From: Flavobacterium sp. SCGC AAA160-P02 | GTDB lineage: Bacteria > Bacteroidota > Bacteroidia > Flavobacteriales > Flavobacteriaceae | DNA: 64,000 nucleotides | Direction: 5' to 3' | NCBI GenBank assembly: GCA_000383355.1 | Contig: KB911090.1 | Span: forward strand, 260,234-324,233 | Translations under genes and position numbers: made by a program | Notes under the pieces: generated by a model | What the model was told of the DNA's origin: nothing | Databases searched by the model: none | The model's input: only the letters and a program-made list of their open reading frames with translations | Shown: piece after piece, positions 1 to 8,534 of the stretch | Position numbering within the stretch: position 1 is the stretch's first letter | Layout of the letters: each line of letters opens with the position of its first letter

Positions 1-151
1 AACACACGATATGTTAGGAATGACTCATGAATTTCATCCTAGATTTCTAAGAAGGTACTTAGATTTGTACTCAGAAATGACAACTGCTTTTGAAAGCTAT
101 ATTTCTGATGTAAAAAGTAAAGATTTTCCAAGCGAAAAAGAACAATATTAA
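1..151 (+). CDS. panB: 3-methyl-2-oxobutanoate hydroxymethyltransferase, C-terminal end (partial)
   Basis: Only the last 49 codons are present; the frame begins at base 2 and ends at TAA 149-151. The peptide reads THDMLGMTHEFHPRFLRRY followed by a tail ending in DFPSEKEQY. This matches the conserved PanB C-terminus, where a D(M/L)LG segment is followed by the PRFLRRY motif. PanB makes ketopantoate from ketoisovalerate and methylenetetrahydrofolate in the cytoplasm, the first committed step of pantothenate synthesis. The next gene starts four bases later on the same strand, so the two are probably cotranscribed. Confidence 0.85.
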   Translation, partial: THDMLGMTHEFHPRFLRRYLDLYSEMTTAFESYISDVKSKDFPSEKEQY

Positions 152-155
152 GGTT

Positions 156-1094
156 TTGAAAATCATTCATTTAGATACAAATCATTCTATTTTACTTAAA
201 CAGCTTTCTGCTGCTGGTTTTGAAAACCACCAAGACTACACCTCTTCAAAAGCTGAGATTGAAAAGAAGATTCACAACTATGACGGCATCATTATTAGAA
301 GTCGGTTTTCTATAGATCAATCTTTTTTAGATAAAGCAACTAACCTTAAATTTATTGGTAGAGTTGGAGCTGGGCTAGAAAATATAGATTGTGATTACGC
401 ATCCTCTAAAGGTGTTGAGCTTATTGCAGCTCCTGAGGGAAATAGAAATGCAGTTAGTGAGCATGCCTTAGGAATGTTACTATCTCTTTTTAACAAACTT
501 AATAAAGCAGACAAAGAGGTTAGAAAAGGTTTGTGGTTGAGAGAAGAAAATAGGGGCATAGAAGTAGATGGAAAAACCTTTGGTTTAATTGGTTATGGAA
601 ATATGGGAAAGGCTTTTGCAAAAAAACTTCGTGGTTTTGATGTAACTGTTTTGTGTTGTGATATTAGACCTAATATAGGAGATGAAAATGCAACACAAGT
701 TAGCCTAGAGGAGCTTCAAAAAAAATCAGATATCTTAAGTTTACATGTTCCTGAAACCAAACTTACCCACGGCATGATTGATGGTGCTTTTATCAACAAT
801 TTTAATAGACCGTTTTGGTTAATTAATACTGCTAGAGGAAAAAATATCGTCACAAAAGACCTTGTTATGGCTTTAAAATCTGGAAAAATTTTAGGGGCCG
901 CATTAGATGTTTTAGAATATGAAAAATCATCTTTCGAAAACCTATTTACTAGCCATCATTTTCCGGCAGAGTTTGACTATTTAATTACATCAGATAACAC
1001 CATACTATCGCCACATGTTGCGGGTTGGACTCTTGAGAGTAATGTGAAATTAGCACAAACAATTGTTGATAAAGTCTTAGAGAAATTTAGCTAA
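156..1094 (+). CDS. D-2-hydroxyacid dehydrogenase, SerA-like
   Basis: A 312-residue NAD-dependent D-isomer 2-hydroxyacid dehydrogenase, close in type to D-3-phosphoglycerate dehydrogenase but without an ACT regulatory domain. The Rossmann motif GYGNMG lies at residues 146-151. The family's catalytic residues are visible: Arg227 in NTARG, Glu254 after ALDV, and His287 in SPHVAG. The N-terminal half carries the GRVGAGLENID substrate-domain motif. The start is a TTG at 156; no ATG gives a complete N-terminus, and MKIIHLDTNH fits the family. It follows panB by four bases. The substrate is inferred: phosphoglycerate is likely, but other 2-hydroxyacids cannot be excluded. Confidence 0.85.
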   Translation: MKIIHLDTNHSILLKQLSAAGFENHQDYTSSKAEIEKKIHNYDGIIIRSRFSIDQSFLDKATNLKFIGRVGAGLENIDCDYASSKGVELIAAPEGNRNAVSEHALGMLLSLFNKLNKADKEVRKGLWLREENRGIEVDGKTFGLIGYGNMGKAFAKKLRGFDVTVLCCDIRPNIGDENATQVSLEELQKKSDILSLHVPETKLTHGMIDGAFINNFNRPFWLINTARGKNIVTKDLVMALKSGKILGAALDVLEYEKSSFENLFTSHHFPAEFDYLITSDNTILSPHVAGWTLESNVKLAQTIVDKVLEKFS

Positions 1095-1316
1095 CGTATC
1101 TTTTTATAAACAATCATCAAAGAAAACAATAGAAGTTAACGCTCTTGAAAGTTATAAAGACCTGCTTACCAAGCAACAAATTTATACTTTTAAAATATTT
1201 AATTTTGGGCTATATATAGGCTAGTAATAAAAACTCTATTTATCTGATTTTCAAAAGATTGCGAAACATATTAGAATAAAATAAGATAATAGCAGACAGA
1301 AGATGATCCTTTTTTA

Positions 1317-1324
1317 TAAATTTG
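1317..1324 (+). promoter_or_regulatory. Candidate promoter -7 box for the DoxX-like gene
   Basis: TAAATTTG matches the Bacteroidota -7 consensus TAnnTTTG and lies 20 bp before the ATG at 1344. No clear -33 TTG was found at the usual distance, so this rests on the -7 box alone. Confidence 0.35.
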
Positions 1325-1343
1325 CACCCTAATTACAAAACAC

Positions 1344-1742
1344 ATGAAAGTACTATCAGAAAACTCAGCAGAACTTTTAATTTTAGTTTTTTTAATTGTT
1401 ACTTTTTTACAATCTGGAATTGATAAAATTACAGATTGGAAAGGAAATATTTCTTTTATTAAAGGTCATTTTAAAGACTCTCCATTAAAAAATTTGGTTC
1501 CTTTTCTGTTAGGAGTTATTGTCATCACAGAACTTGCCGCAAGTTTGTTTATGATAATTGGTACGTATGAAATTTTCTTGAAAGGGTTTTCTTATTTTGC
1601 TTTGCTTGGCCTTCAGCTATCTGCTGTCACTTTAATTTTTCTTTTAATTGGTCAACGCCTAGCTAAAGATTATCAAGGTGCTATGACTTTAGCTGTCTAC
1701 TTCATTGTTACCATCTTAGGAATTATGACTCTTCATCAATAA
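1344..1742 (+). CDS. DoxX-like four-helix membrane protein
   Basis: A 132-residue protein with four predicted hydrophobic segments, at about residues 9-24, 49-72, 80-103 and 114-130. The first helix runs into the QSGIDKITDW motif, a DoxX-family signature (helix followed by a short amphipathic loop containing K and W). DoxX-like proteins are small inner-membrane proteins of mostly unknown biochemical role, some linked to quinone or thiosulfate metabolism. It stands alone, preceded by about 250 bp of non-coding sequence and facing a gene on the opposite strand. The exact function is unknown. Confidence 0.7.
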   Translation: MKVLSENSAELLILVFLIVTFLQSGIDKITDWKGNISFIKGHFKDSPLKNLVPFLLGVIVITELAASLFMIIGTYEIFLKGFSYFALLGLQLSAVTLIFLLIGQRLAKDYQGAMTLAVYFIVTILGIMTLHQ

Positions 1743-1769
1743 TAGTTATTTCTTATAAAAGAAAACAAT

Positions 1770-1795
1770 ATCATAACTGTTTCTTATGATTTTTT
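1770..1795 (+). terminator. Candidate rho-independent terminator after the DoxX-like gene
   Basis: A 7-bp stem, ATCATAA (1770-1776) with TTATGAT (1784-1790), is followed by five T residues. The stem is short and AT-rich, so the call is modest. It lies between convergent genes. Confidence 0.45.
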
Positions 1796-1879
1796 GGCTC
1801 CTGAAGAAGGCTTCTAAGCTTGCTGTTTGTTTTTTTATACCAACTCGCTTATTGTTAAAAAAAAGATGATTGGCTGTGC

Positions 1880-2743
1880 TTAAAAAGCTTTTTTTGTATG
1901 TTTTAGCTCATAAATAAGAGAAGAGTACTCTTTTGATTTTAAAGCTTTCATATTTGACCTTAATCCGACAAAAAAGGCCTTCACATAATTATATGTTCCT
2001 TTTTTATTCTTTTCACTTAAAAGTGACACATAAAAAGAATCATATTTCATTGGATGCGTTTTTACTACTTTTAGATTAACCGCCTCAAATAGTGTTTGAA
2101 TTGTTTTTTGAGAAAAGTGCCAAAGATGTCTTGGAACATCATAAGCGGCCCAAAACTCTTTATAATAAGTGGCGTCATAACTTTTAAAATTTGGTACAGC
2201 AACAAACAACTGTCCGTTTTCACTAAGCAAACTTTTTAACTGATCTATGATTTCATAGAGGTTTGGCACATGCTCTAATACGTGCCACAATGTTATGACA
2301 TCAAACTTTTTGCCTGCAAGACTATTTAAATCTTCCGATAGTATTACTCCTTTTTCTTGGGCTTTTGTTCTTGCTTTTAACATTGGCTCAGTGCCAGAAG
2401 TTTCATGTCCTAAGTTTTTACAACATAAAAGAAAATCTCCTGTACCAGCACCAACGTCTAGAATAGTTAGTTTAATATTTTCTTTATGAAATAAAGATGT
2501 TTTTGTTTTGAAAGATCTTTTCTTAACACTATTGTATAATTTATCTAATAGTGCATTTTTTGATTTGTTATGAGATTGATATTCTTTAGAATCATAATAT
2601 TCATCTAAACTTGGAGGAATTGGCGATGTAACCAACATGTCTAGCTTATCATTTATCATAACCTCATACATTTCCCCTGAAACTAAGTGATCTCTACAGT
2701 TTAAAAAAGGAACAGACCCATTATGAAGTTCTTTTTCTTTCAT
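1880..2743 (-). CDS. Class I SAM-dependent methyltransferase
   Basis: A 287-residue methyltransferase of the Methyltransf_23 type. SAM-binding motif I is LDVGAGTGDFLL near residues 94-105, and the acidic post-motif is followed by DVITLWHVLEHVPN, the usual family signature. An N-terminal extension of about 90 residues carries a CxD-type segment and an SPIPPSLDEYY motif; similar extensions occur in flavobacterial methyltransferases near mnmG. The C-terminal part contains DVPRHLWHFS. The substrate is unknown. It is the last gene of a leftward run DUF4175-ybeY-mnmG, with a variant parS in the gap upstream. Confidence 0.8.
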   Translation of the reverse strand: MKEKELHNGSVPFLNCRDHLVSGEMYEVMINDKLDMLVTSPIPPSLDEYYDSKEYQSHNKSKNALLDKLYNSVKKRSFKTKTSLFHKENIKLTILDVGAGTGDFLLCCKNLGHETSGTEPMLKARTKAQEKGVILSEDLNSLAGKKFDVITLWHVLEHVPNLYEIIDQLKSLLSENGQLFVAVPNFKSYDATYYKEFWAAYDVPRHLWHFSQKTIQTLFEAVNLKVVKTHPMKYDSFYVSLLSEKNKKGTYNYVKAFFVGLRSNMKALKSKEYSSLIYELKHTKKAF

Positions 2744-2757
2744 TCTTTCTTAAGTGA

Positions 2758-2773
2758 TGTTCCATGTGGAACA
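2758..2773. promoter_or_regulatory. parS-like ParB site, degenerate centre
   Basis: TGTTCCATGTGGAACA has perfect 7-bp arms (TGTTCCA and TGGAACA) but a TG centre instead of the CG of canonical parS. It differs from the symmetric parS TGTTCCACGTGGAACA by one C-to-T transition. It lies in the 46-bp gap between mnmG and the methyltransferase, 1.9 kb from a better site at 4668-4683. Confidence 0.6.
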
Positions 2774-2789
2774 TTAATAATCTCTTCTG

Positions 2790-4664
2790 TTAACGACCCA
2801 TATAAACCAATAATACAGAAATGTCACTTGGTGATACACCACTTATTCTGCTGGCTTGAGATATGGTTACTGGTTGTATTTTGCTTAATTTTTCTTTAGC
2901 CTCATGAGATAAAGAGTTTACTTTGTTATAATTAAATGTTTGTGGTATAACAACATTCTCTAACCTATTTAACTTATCTGCATTAGCGCGTTCTTTATCA
3001 ATATATCCAGAATACTTAAGGTGTATTTCAACTTGTTCTAAAATTGTTTTGTCTATTTCCTCTAAAACAAAAAAAGCTTGAAGCGGTTCTAGCTCTTTAA
3101 AGTCTGATAAAGAAAGTTGAGGTCTTGCAGCAATCTTATAGAGTTTGACAGATTGATGAATTAGTGACAGGTCTTTACGTGCTAATATTGGATTAATCTG
3201 TTCTTTGGTGACACTGGTTTCCTCTAAGAACTTAATCAACTTGGCGGTTTTAATCCTTTTTAAGTTTACCTTATTTAAGCGCTCCTCAGATGCCAATCCT
3301 ATTTCATATCCTAACGGAGTCAATCTTAAGTCTGCATTATCTTGCCTTAGAAGTGTTCGGTATTCTGCCCTAGAGGTAAACATCCTGTATGGTTCATCTG
3401 TACCCTTAGTAATCAAGTCATCAATTAAAACACCTATATATGCCTCACTCCTTTTAAGTATAAAAGGTTCTTTGCCTTGTGTTTTGTGCGCAGCATTTAC
3501 ACCAGCCATTAAACCTTGTGCAGCTGCTTCTTCATAACCCGTGGTACCATTAATCTGACCAGCAAAGAAAAGGTTTTCAACTAATTTTGTTTCTAATGAA
3601 TGTTTTAATTGGGTTGGTGGAAAATAGTCATACTCTATAGCATAACCATATCTAAAAAACTTAACATTTTCAAAACCTGGTATATGTCTTATAGCTTTGT
3701 CTTGTATGTCTTCTGGCATAGAAGTAGAAAAACCGTTAACATAAATTTCAACAGTGGTCCAGCCCTCGGGCTCTACAAAAACCTGATGTCTGTCTTTGGT
3801 GGCAAATCTATCAATTTTATCTTCTATAGAAGGGCAATACCTTGGTCCTATAGATTGAATTCTTCCGTTAAACATTGGCGATCTGTCAAAACCCTCTCTA
3901 AGTATATCATGAACTTTTGAGTTTGTGTGGGTTAGATAACAAGAACGTTGCTTAACTAAAGGCTTTGTGTCTAAATATGAGAATGTTTCTGTCTTGCCAT
4001 CTCCTGGTTGTTCTTCCATTTTGGAGTAGTCTAAAGACCTTCCATCTACCCTTGGTGGAGTTCCTGTTTTCATTCGTCCAGACTCGAAACCTTTTAAAAC
4101 TAAATCTTCTGTAATACCTGTTGAAGAACCTTCACCTGCCCTTCCTCCTCCAAAGGTTTTCTCACCAATATGAATGAGGCCATTTAGAAATGTGCCAGCA
4201 GTAACAATAACTGTCTTTGCCTTAATCTCTAGTCCTAAAACGGTTTTTACTCCAGATATTTTTGAACCATCAAAAAGAAGGCCATTAACAGAATCTTGAT
4301 AAAAATCTAGATTTTCTGTATTTTCTAACATGTTTCTCCAGGTTTCCGCAAACATCATTCTATCAGATTGAGCTCTTGGGCTCCACATAGCAGGCCCTTT
4401 AGACTTATTAAGCATCTTAAACTGAATAGCGGTTTTGTCTGTAACAATTCCGCTGTAGCCTCCTAAAGCATCTATTTCTCTAATAATTTGACCCTTAGCA
4501 ATACCTCCCATGGCAGGATTGCAACTCATTTGTGCAATATTCTGAAGATTCATTGTAATAAGCAGTGTTGAGGCACCCATATTTGCACTGGCTGCCGCAG
4601 CCTCGCTTCCGGCGTGCCCCCCGCCTATTACAATTACATCGTATGTTGTGTCAAATAAACTCAT
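2790..4664 (-). CDS. mnmG: tRNA uridine-5-carboxymethylaminomethyl(34) synthesis enzyme MnmG (GidA)
   Basis: A 624-residue FAD enzyme that, with MnmE, installs the (carboxymethyl)aminomethyl group on wobble uridine 34 of certain tRNAs. The dinucleotide-binding motif GGGHAGSEAA is at residues 14-23. The MnmG-specific segment CNPAMGGIAKG has Cys48, and PRYCPSIED contains Cys277, matching the two conserved cysteines of E. coli MnmG. The signature ending EEAAAQGLMAGVNA is present, and the length is normal. The ATG lies three bases downstream of a parS palindrome. The gene is in a leftward operon with ybeY and the DUF4175 gene. Confidence 0.97.
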   Translation of the reverse strand: MSLFDTTYDVIVIGGGHAGSEAAAASANMGASTLLITMNLQNIAQMSCNPAMGGIAKGQIIREIDALGGYSGIVTDKTAIQFKMLNKSKGPAMWSPRAQSDRMMFAETWRNMLENTENLDFYQDSVNGLLFDGSKISGVKTVLGLEIKAKTVIVTAGTFLNGLIHIGEKTFGGGRAGEGSSTGITEDLVLKGFESGRMKTGTPPRVDGRSLDYSKMEEQPGDGKTETFSYLDTKPLVKQRSCYLTHTNSKVHDILREGFDRSPMFNGRIQSIGPRYCPSIEDKIDRFATKDRHQVFVEPEGWTTVEIYVNGFSTSMPEDIQDKAIRHIPGFENVKFFRYGYAIEYDYFPPTQLKHSLETKLVENLFFAGQINGTTGYEEAAAQGLMAGVNAAHKTQGKEPFILKRSEAYIGVLIDDLITKGTDEPYRMFTSRAEYRTLLRQDNADLRLTPLGYEIGLASEERLNKVNLKRIKTAKLIKFLEETSVTKEQINPILARKDLSLIHQSVKLYKIAARPQLSLSDFKELEPLQAFFVLEEIDKTILEQVEIHLKYSGYIDKERANADKLNRLENVVIPQTFNYNKVNSLSHEAKEKLSKIQPVTISQASRISGVSPSDISVLLVYMGR

Positions 4665-4667
4665 TGT

Positions 4668-4683
4668 TGTTTCACGTGGAACA
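4668..4683. promoter_or_regulatory. parS, ParB centromere site
   Basis: TGTTTCACGTGGAACA on the plus strand reads TGTTCCACGTGAAACA on the minus strand, identical to the Bacillus subtilis parS consensus. It fills most of the 38-bp gap between ybeY and mnmG, ending three bases before the mnmG start codon. Such sites nucleate ParB spreading and are normally concentrated around the replication origin. No other copy with CACGTG and matching arms was found in the window. Confidence 0.85.
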
Positions 4684-4702
4684 TTACTTAAAGACTTGAT
4701 TT

Positions 4703-5116
4703 CTAGTTATTTAACAAATAAATAGTGGTGTTTTCTTTAAGTCTCATTACCTTTTTTTCTTCTGTTGTTTTGTCTTTATAACCCATGTAATGCAACACAC
4801 CATGAATCATAACTCTTCTTAGCTCGTTTTCAAATGTAACGTTATACTTTTCTGCATTATCTAAAACACGTTCAATAGATATATAAATGTCTCCGCTAAT
4901 TTGCTTACCAAGAGAATAATCAAAACTTATAATATCCGTAAAAGAGTCGTGTTTAAGGAACTCTTTGTTTATGTGATTGAGATATGCATCATCACAAAAT
5001 ATATAATTAATTTCTCCGATAGCAAAGCCTTCTGAAACAACAACACGCTCAATCCATGTGGTGGTTTTAGCTTCATTCTGTAAGTTAAATGTAGTTTCAG
5101 AATTAAATGTAATCAC
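4703..5116 (-). CDS. ybeY: Endoribonuclease YbeY, rRNA maturation factor
   Basis: A 137-residue member of the UPF0054 metal-dependent RNase family involved in 16S rRNA 3'-end maturation and ribosome quality control. The signature HGVLHYMGYKDK aligns with the E. coli HGxLHxxGYDH motif: the first two histidines are kept, but the third metal ligand (the H of GYDH) is replaced by Asp. Related Bacteroidota proteins appear to share this. The start is GTG at 5114-5116, overlapping the TGA of the upstream gene as GTGA, which suggests translational coupling. N-terminal MITFNSETTF fits the family. Confidence 0.9.
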   Translation of the reverse strand: MITFNSETTFNLQNEAKTTTWIERVVVSEGFAIGEINYIFCDDAYLNHINKEFLKHDSFTDIISFDYSLGKQISGDIYISIERVLDNAEKYNVTFENELRRVMIHGVLHYMGYKDKTTEEKKVMRLKENTTIYLLNN

Positions 5117-8100
5117 TCTTTAATTTTTTTAGAAAAATACTTTTGCACCTTCTTTTCAAAATCTTGCTGCAAAGGTAATGATTGTCTATTTAATATCTCC
5201 ATTTGATTATAAAACTGCTTTTTAAATTGAAGTTCTTTTAATTGTTTATTTTGATAAGCAGCAGAGTTCGTATTTGATTTTCTTTTTTTATCTTTTCCTT
5301 GCTCAAAAGCTGCTTTATCTAATTTTAATAATTCGTATTCTAGTTGTTGCATTCTTTGGATTATTTCTTGATGAAATCCTTTTTCTAGAATATCATCCTC
5401 TAACTGCTCCATGGTTTTTAAAACCTTTTTAATTTTATCATTATTTTCACTCCCTTGATTTAGTGCTTCTTTGAGCTGCCCTCTCAATATGTTTTGTTGT
5501 TGGTATATTTTAAATAACTCACCGTTTAATTGTTCTTCACCAAATTTATTACCACCCTTCTCTCCTTCTTTTTTTCCTTTTTCGCCGTCTTTTTCACCGT
5601 TCTTTTTTTTCAATCCTTTTTTTAACTGTTCTGAAAGACCTTTTTGTTTTTCTATTAAGGTAGGTAAACTAAAAGAGTTTCCTTTTCCTTTTTTCCCAGA
5701 AGCACCCATATTATTTTGCATATCATTTAAAAGGCTACTTAATAAGTCAGCTAAATTATTTACAGCAGTCATTACATACTGTTGGTTAGAGCCGGCAACG
5801 TCAAATCTGTTTTCTGATAAGTTTTCTAGTGAAGCATCTAAATTATAATGGGTGTTAGATAGTTCAGTTTGAATTTTTGAAGATAATACAGGAAGTCTCA
5901 TAGATAAAACAAATAAACTATCATCGATATGTTCAAAATAGGTTTTTAATTCATTTTGGTTTTTTAATTCTTTTCCAAAATCAGGATGCCTGACTGAAAT
6001 CTTATTAAATTTAACAAGTAGATCTTCTTGCTTGAAAGAAAAAGTAATAAGGTTTTCTAATATCTTTCTTAAATCTTCTATATTTTCATCGATGGAATTT
6101 TCTTGTATATCAGATATTGCTTGTTGCATTTTCTGACTCATTTGTTGCATTTTTTTTGATGCTTTTTTTTGTGACTTCTGTGCCGCTTCCTCTTGCTTAT
6201 TCTGTAAGTTTTCTTCAGATTTAGATAACACCTGTTTTATTTCTTCAGATTCCTCTTGCTGTTGAGGTATATCCATGGGTTCTTTTAATTTTTCATTATC
6301 CTTGGTTAGTTCCTCTAATTCTTTTGAAATTTTATCAAACTCATTCCCAATCTTTTCTTGTTCTTCTAATGCTTTTTTGTTATTATTTTTTAGGGAATCT
6401 TGTTTTTTAGATAAGCTTTCTAGTTTCTTGGCTATTTGCAGTGTTTTTTCTTCTACATAAAAGCGCTTCGTTAATTCTAATATTCTTTCTAAACTTCTTT
6501 CTTGTTGTTTGTTTTGTTGCGCTAACTGTTTTGCTTTTTTAACCAACTCATCTTTATTAAGTTTATCCGCCATTTTTTGGAGCTCATCTAGCAATTTCTT
6601 TTGTTTGTTTAAGGTTAAAAGTTCCTCTATTCGTTTCTTAAGTTGTTGTTTCTTGTTTTGTAATGATTCTGTTTCTTCTATTTTTTGCTCCAAAGATTGC
6701 TGAAGGTTTTCTGTTTGCCGCTCCATCATTTGTTCATACTGTTTTTGTCTGCGCAGAAACTCATCAACTTTTTTCTTATCACTCCAGTTAAGGTCTTTTT
6801 TATTCTGAAGTTCTTGCTGTATTTTTTGAAGTATTTCCTTCTGTTGTTCTTGATTTAGAATAGCATTTTCAAGATTTTGAATTGTCTCTTTTTGATCTTT
6901 TAATTGCTCTTGATTAAACTCCTCGTTAGTTTGCTTCCTATATTTAAATTTCTTGCTATTGGTTTTTTTATTACCGTGAATTGCATCATTGTCTGAAACC
7001 TGAAAATATAGTTCATAATCAACTCCTTTTTCAAGTATTATTTCTTTGGGGAATTCATAAAAAAAGGTTTGTGTAGTGGTTTTAGCAATATCTAATAAAA
7101 AGCTCTTTTTTTGAGTAGGGGTGTCTTGATTATAATAAATGACTTTTAATGTGTTTATTCCATAATCATCTGAAATCTGACCAACAAACAATGCATTTTC
7201 AACGTTAACACTATCTATATTAGATTTTACAATTATTATCGGAAACTCGTCTATAATAACTCTTAGGTTGTAAGAAAGTTTTTCAAAATCTTGTAATTGC
7301 CTGTTGGAAGAACTAATAGTATACTCCATGTTTTTTTGCACCGTCTTCTTATAGGTAAAGTTGTTTTGGATAGTTTCAAAAAAGTAATCTCTTCTTTTAT
7401 TTTCTGTAAAAGAAATACTATCAGACTGATATGCAACAACATCCCATTTTATTTTTGTTCCTTCAGGAACGAGAAGGTTTCCAGTATTTTCAACCTTTTC
7501 ATCTATTTTTTTGGTGTATCCAGGATACTCTAAATTAATAACAAGGTTTTGAATAAGGGGTGTTTTTATAAGCTCAAGAGAATACAGCTCAGAGATTACG
7601 TTCCCTGACTGAAACTGAAAACCTAAAGGAGCAACTACATTTGTAAAAGTGAATGAAAAAATACCTTTTGCCGTTTCTTGCATTAAATACTTCTGTTTAT
7701 TATATAAAACTTTCACTTCCTCTGGAACAACAGTACCTTTGGTTGATAGAGAAACGGTATACGAGCCTCCCTCAATTACGTGTAAATCCTCTGTTGCTAA
7801 GTGAAAAGAAAAGGGTGCTGGAGGAACAAATACAACTTTTGGGTTTACAACCCTTGTTAAACTGTTGTATAGCTCAACATCTATTCCTGATAAAGAAGAA
7901 ATAAGCCATATAGTTATTGGAAATATTAAGTATTTTAAGTAAAGAATATTCTTTTTAAAATCTACCGCTTTTGCAAACTGAACAGGTAGCAATTCTAAAG
8001 ATTTTTGTTGAATGCTGGCCAATATAAGATCTGTTTCTTTTTGTTCATTTTTTAGTTGTAAAATATTTAACAACTTATCTTGAACCTCAGGAAAGTGGTT

Positions 8101-8394
8101 TCCAATAATTTTAGAAGATTCAATCTCATTAATGCCTTTTTTAAGCTTAATTAATTGAGTGATGGGAGTGATAATGAATTTAAAAAATAAAAAAAACTCT
8201 ATAAAAATAAAAAGAAGGAACAAAATTGTTCTGTAAGTAGGTTGTAGCCACAAAAAGTATTCCACGTATATCGTAAAAATAAAGTATAAAACACCCAATA
8301 GGCTAAACAAAAGGCTTCCTTTAATAAGCTCATTGGTGTAATACTTTTTATAGAAAAAAGATAGTTTCTGTTCTATGTTTAAAAAAGCATTCAT
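5113..8394 (-). CDS. DUF4175-like membrane protein with a long coiled coil
   Basis: A 1093-residue protein. Hydrophobic segments lie near residues 24-45, 54-77 and 147-167, followed by a beta-rich, probably periplasmic region to about residue 480. After that comes a Gln/Lys/Glu-rich stretch to about residue 790 with strong heptad character (repeated LQNKKQQLKK- and QEQQKEIL-like segments), then a C-terminal part with another charged low-complexity run (KKxGEKxGEKGKK). This is the architecture of the flavobacterial DUF4175 family. Its function is unknown. ATG 8394 is preferred over the in-frame TTG one codon earlier. It heads the operon with ybeY, mnmG and the methyltransferase. The upstream gap to gltX is 140 bp and divergent. 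Confidence 0.75.
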   Translation of the reverse strand: MNAFLNIEQKLSFFYKKYYTNELIKGSLLFSLLGVLYFIFTIYVEYFLWLQPTYRTILFLLFIFIEFFLFFKFIITPITQLIKLKKGINEIESSKIIGNHFPEVQDKLLNILQLKNEQKETDLILASIQQKSLELLPVQFAKAVDFKKNILYLKYLIFPITIWLISSLSGIDVELYNSLTRVVNPKVVFVPPAPFSFHLATEDLHVIEGGSYTVSLSTKGTVVPEEVKVLYNKQKYLMQETAKGIFSFTFTNVVAPLGFQFQSGNVISELYSLELIKTPLIQNLVINLEYPGYTKKIDEKVENTGNLLVPEGTKIKWDVVAYQSDSISFTENKRRDYFFETIQNNFTYKKTVQKNMEYTISSSNRQLQDFEKLSYNLRVIIDEFPIIIVKSNIDSVNVENALFVGQISDDYGINTLKVIYYNQDTPTQKKSFLLDIAKTTTQTFFYEFPKEIILEKGVDYELYFQVSDNDAIHGNKKTNSKKFKYRKQTNEEFNQEQLKDQKETIQNLENAILNQEQQKEILQKIQQELQNKKDLNWSDKKKVDEFLRRQKQYEQMMERQTENLQQSLEQKIEETESLQNKKQQLKKRIEELLTLNKQKKLLDELQKMADKLNKDELVKKAKQLAQQNKQQERSLERILELTKRFYVEEKTLQIAKKLESLSKKQDSLKNNNKKALEEQEKIGNEFDKISKELEELTKDNEKLKEPMDIPQQQEESEEIKQVLSKSEENLQNKQEEAAQKSQKKASKKMQQMSQKMQQAISDIQENSIDENIEDLRKILENLITFSFKQEDLLVKFNKISVRHPDFGKELKNQNELKTYFEHIDDSLFVLSMRLPVLSSKIQTELSNTHYNLDASLENLSENRFDVAGSNQQYVMTAVNNLADLLSSLLNDMQNNMGASGKKGKGNSFSLPTLIEKQKGLSEQLKKGLKKKNGEKDGEKGKKEGEKGGNKFGEEQLNGELFKIYQQQNILRGQLKEALNQGSENNDKIKKVLKTMEQLEDDILEKGFHQEIIQRMQQLEYELLKLDKAAFEQGKDKKRKSNTNSAAYQNKQLKELQFKKQFYNQMEILNRQSLPLQQDFEKKVQKYFSKKIKE

Positions 8395-8503
8395 CAACCA
8401 ATAAAAATAAGGTATTTGAAAGAGCTATAGAAAGATTTATTGTTAAAGATTTATTTGCTGGAGTTCTATTGCAATTTGCTTTTTTTATCTAATATTAGAA
8501 AAG

Positions 8504-8511
8504 TATCTTTG
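8504..8511 (+). promoter_or_regulatory. Candidate promoter -7 box for gltX
   Basis: TATCTTTG matches TAnnTTTG and lies 23 bp before the chosen gltX start. The matching -33 element is unclear: a TTTG at 8475-8478 is about 25 bp upstream, a little too far. Confidence 0.4.
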
Positions 8512-8534
8512 TTGCTTAAATTTATGTGTTAATG

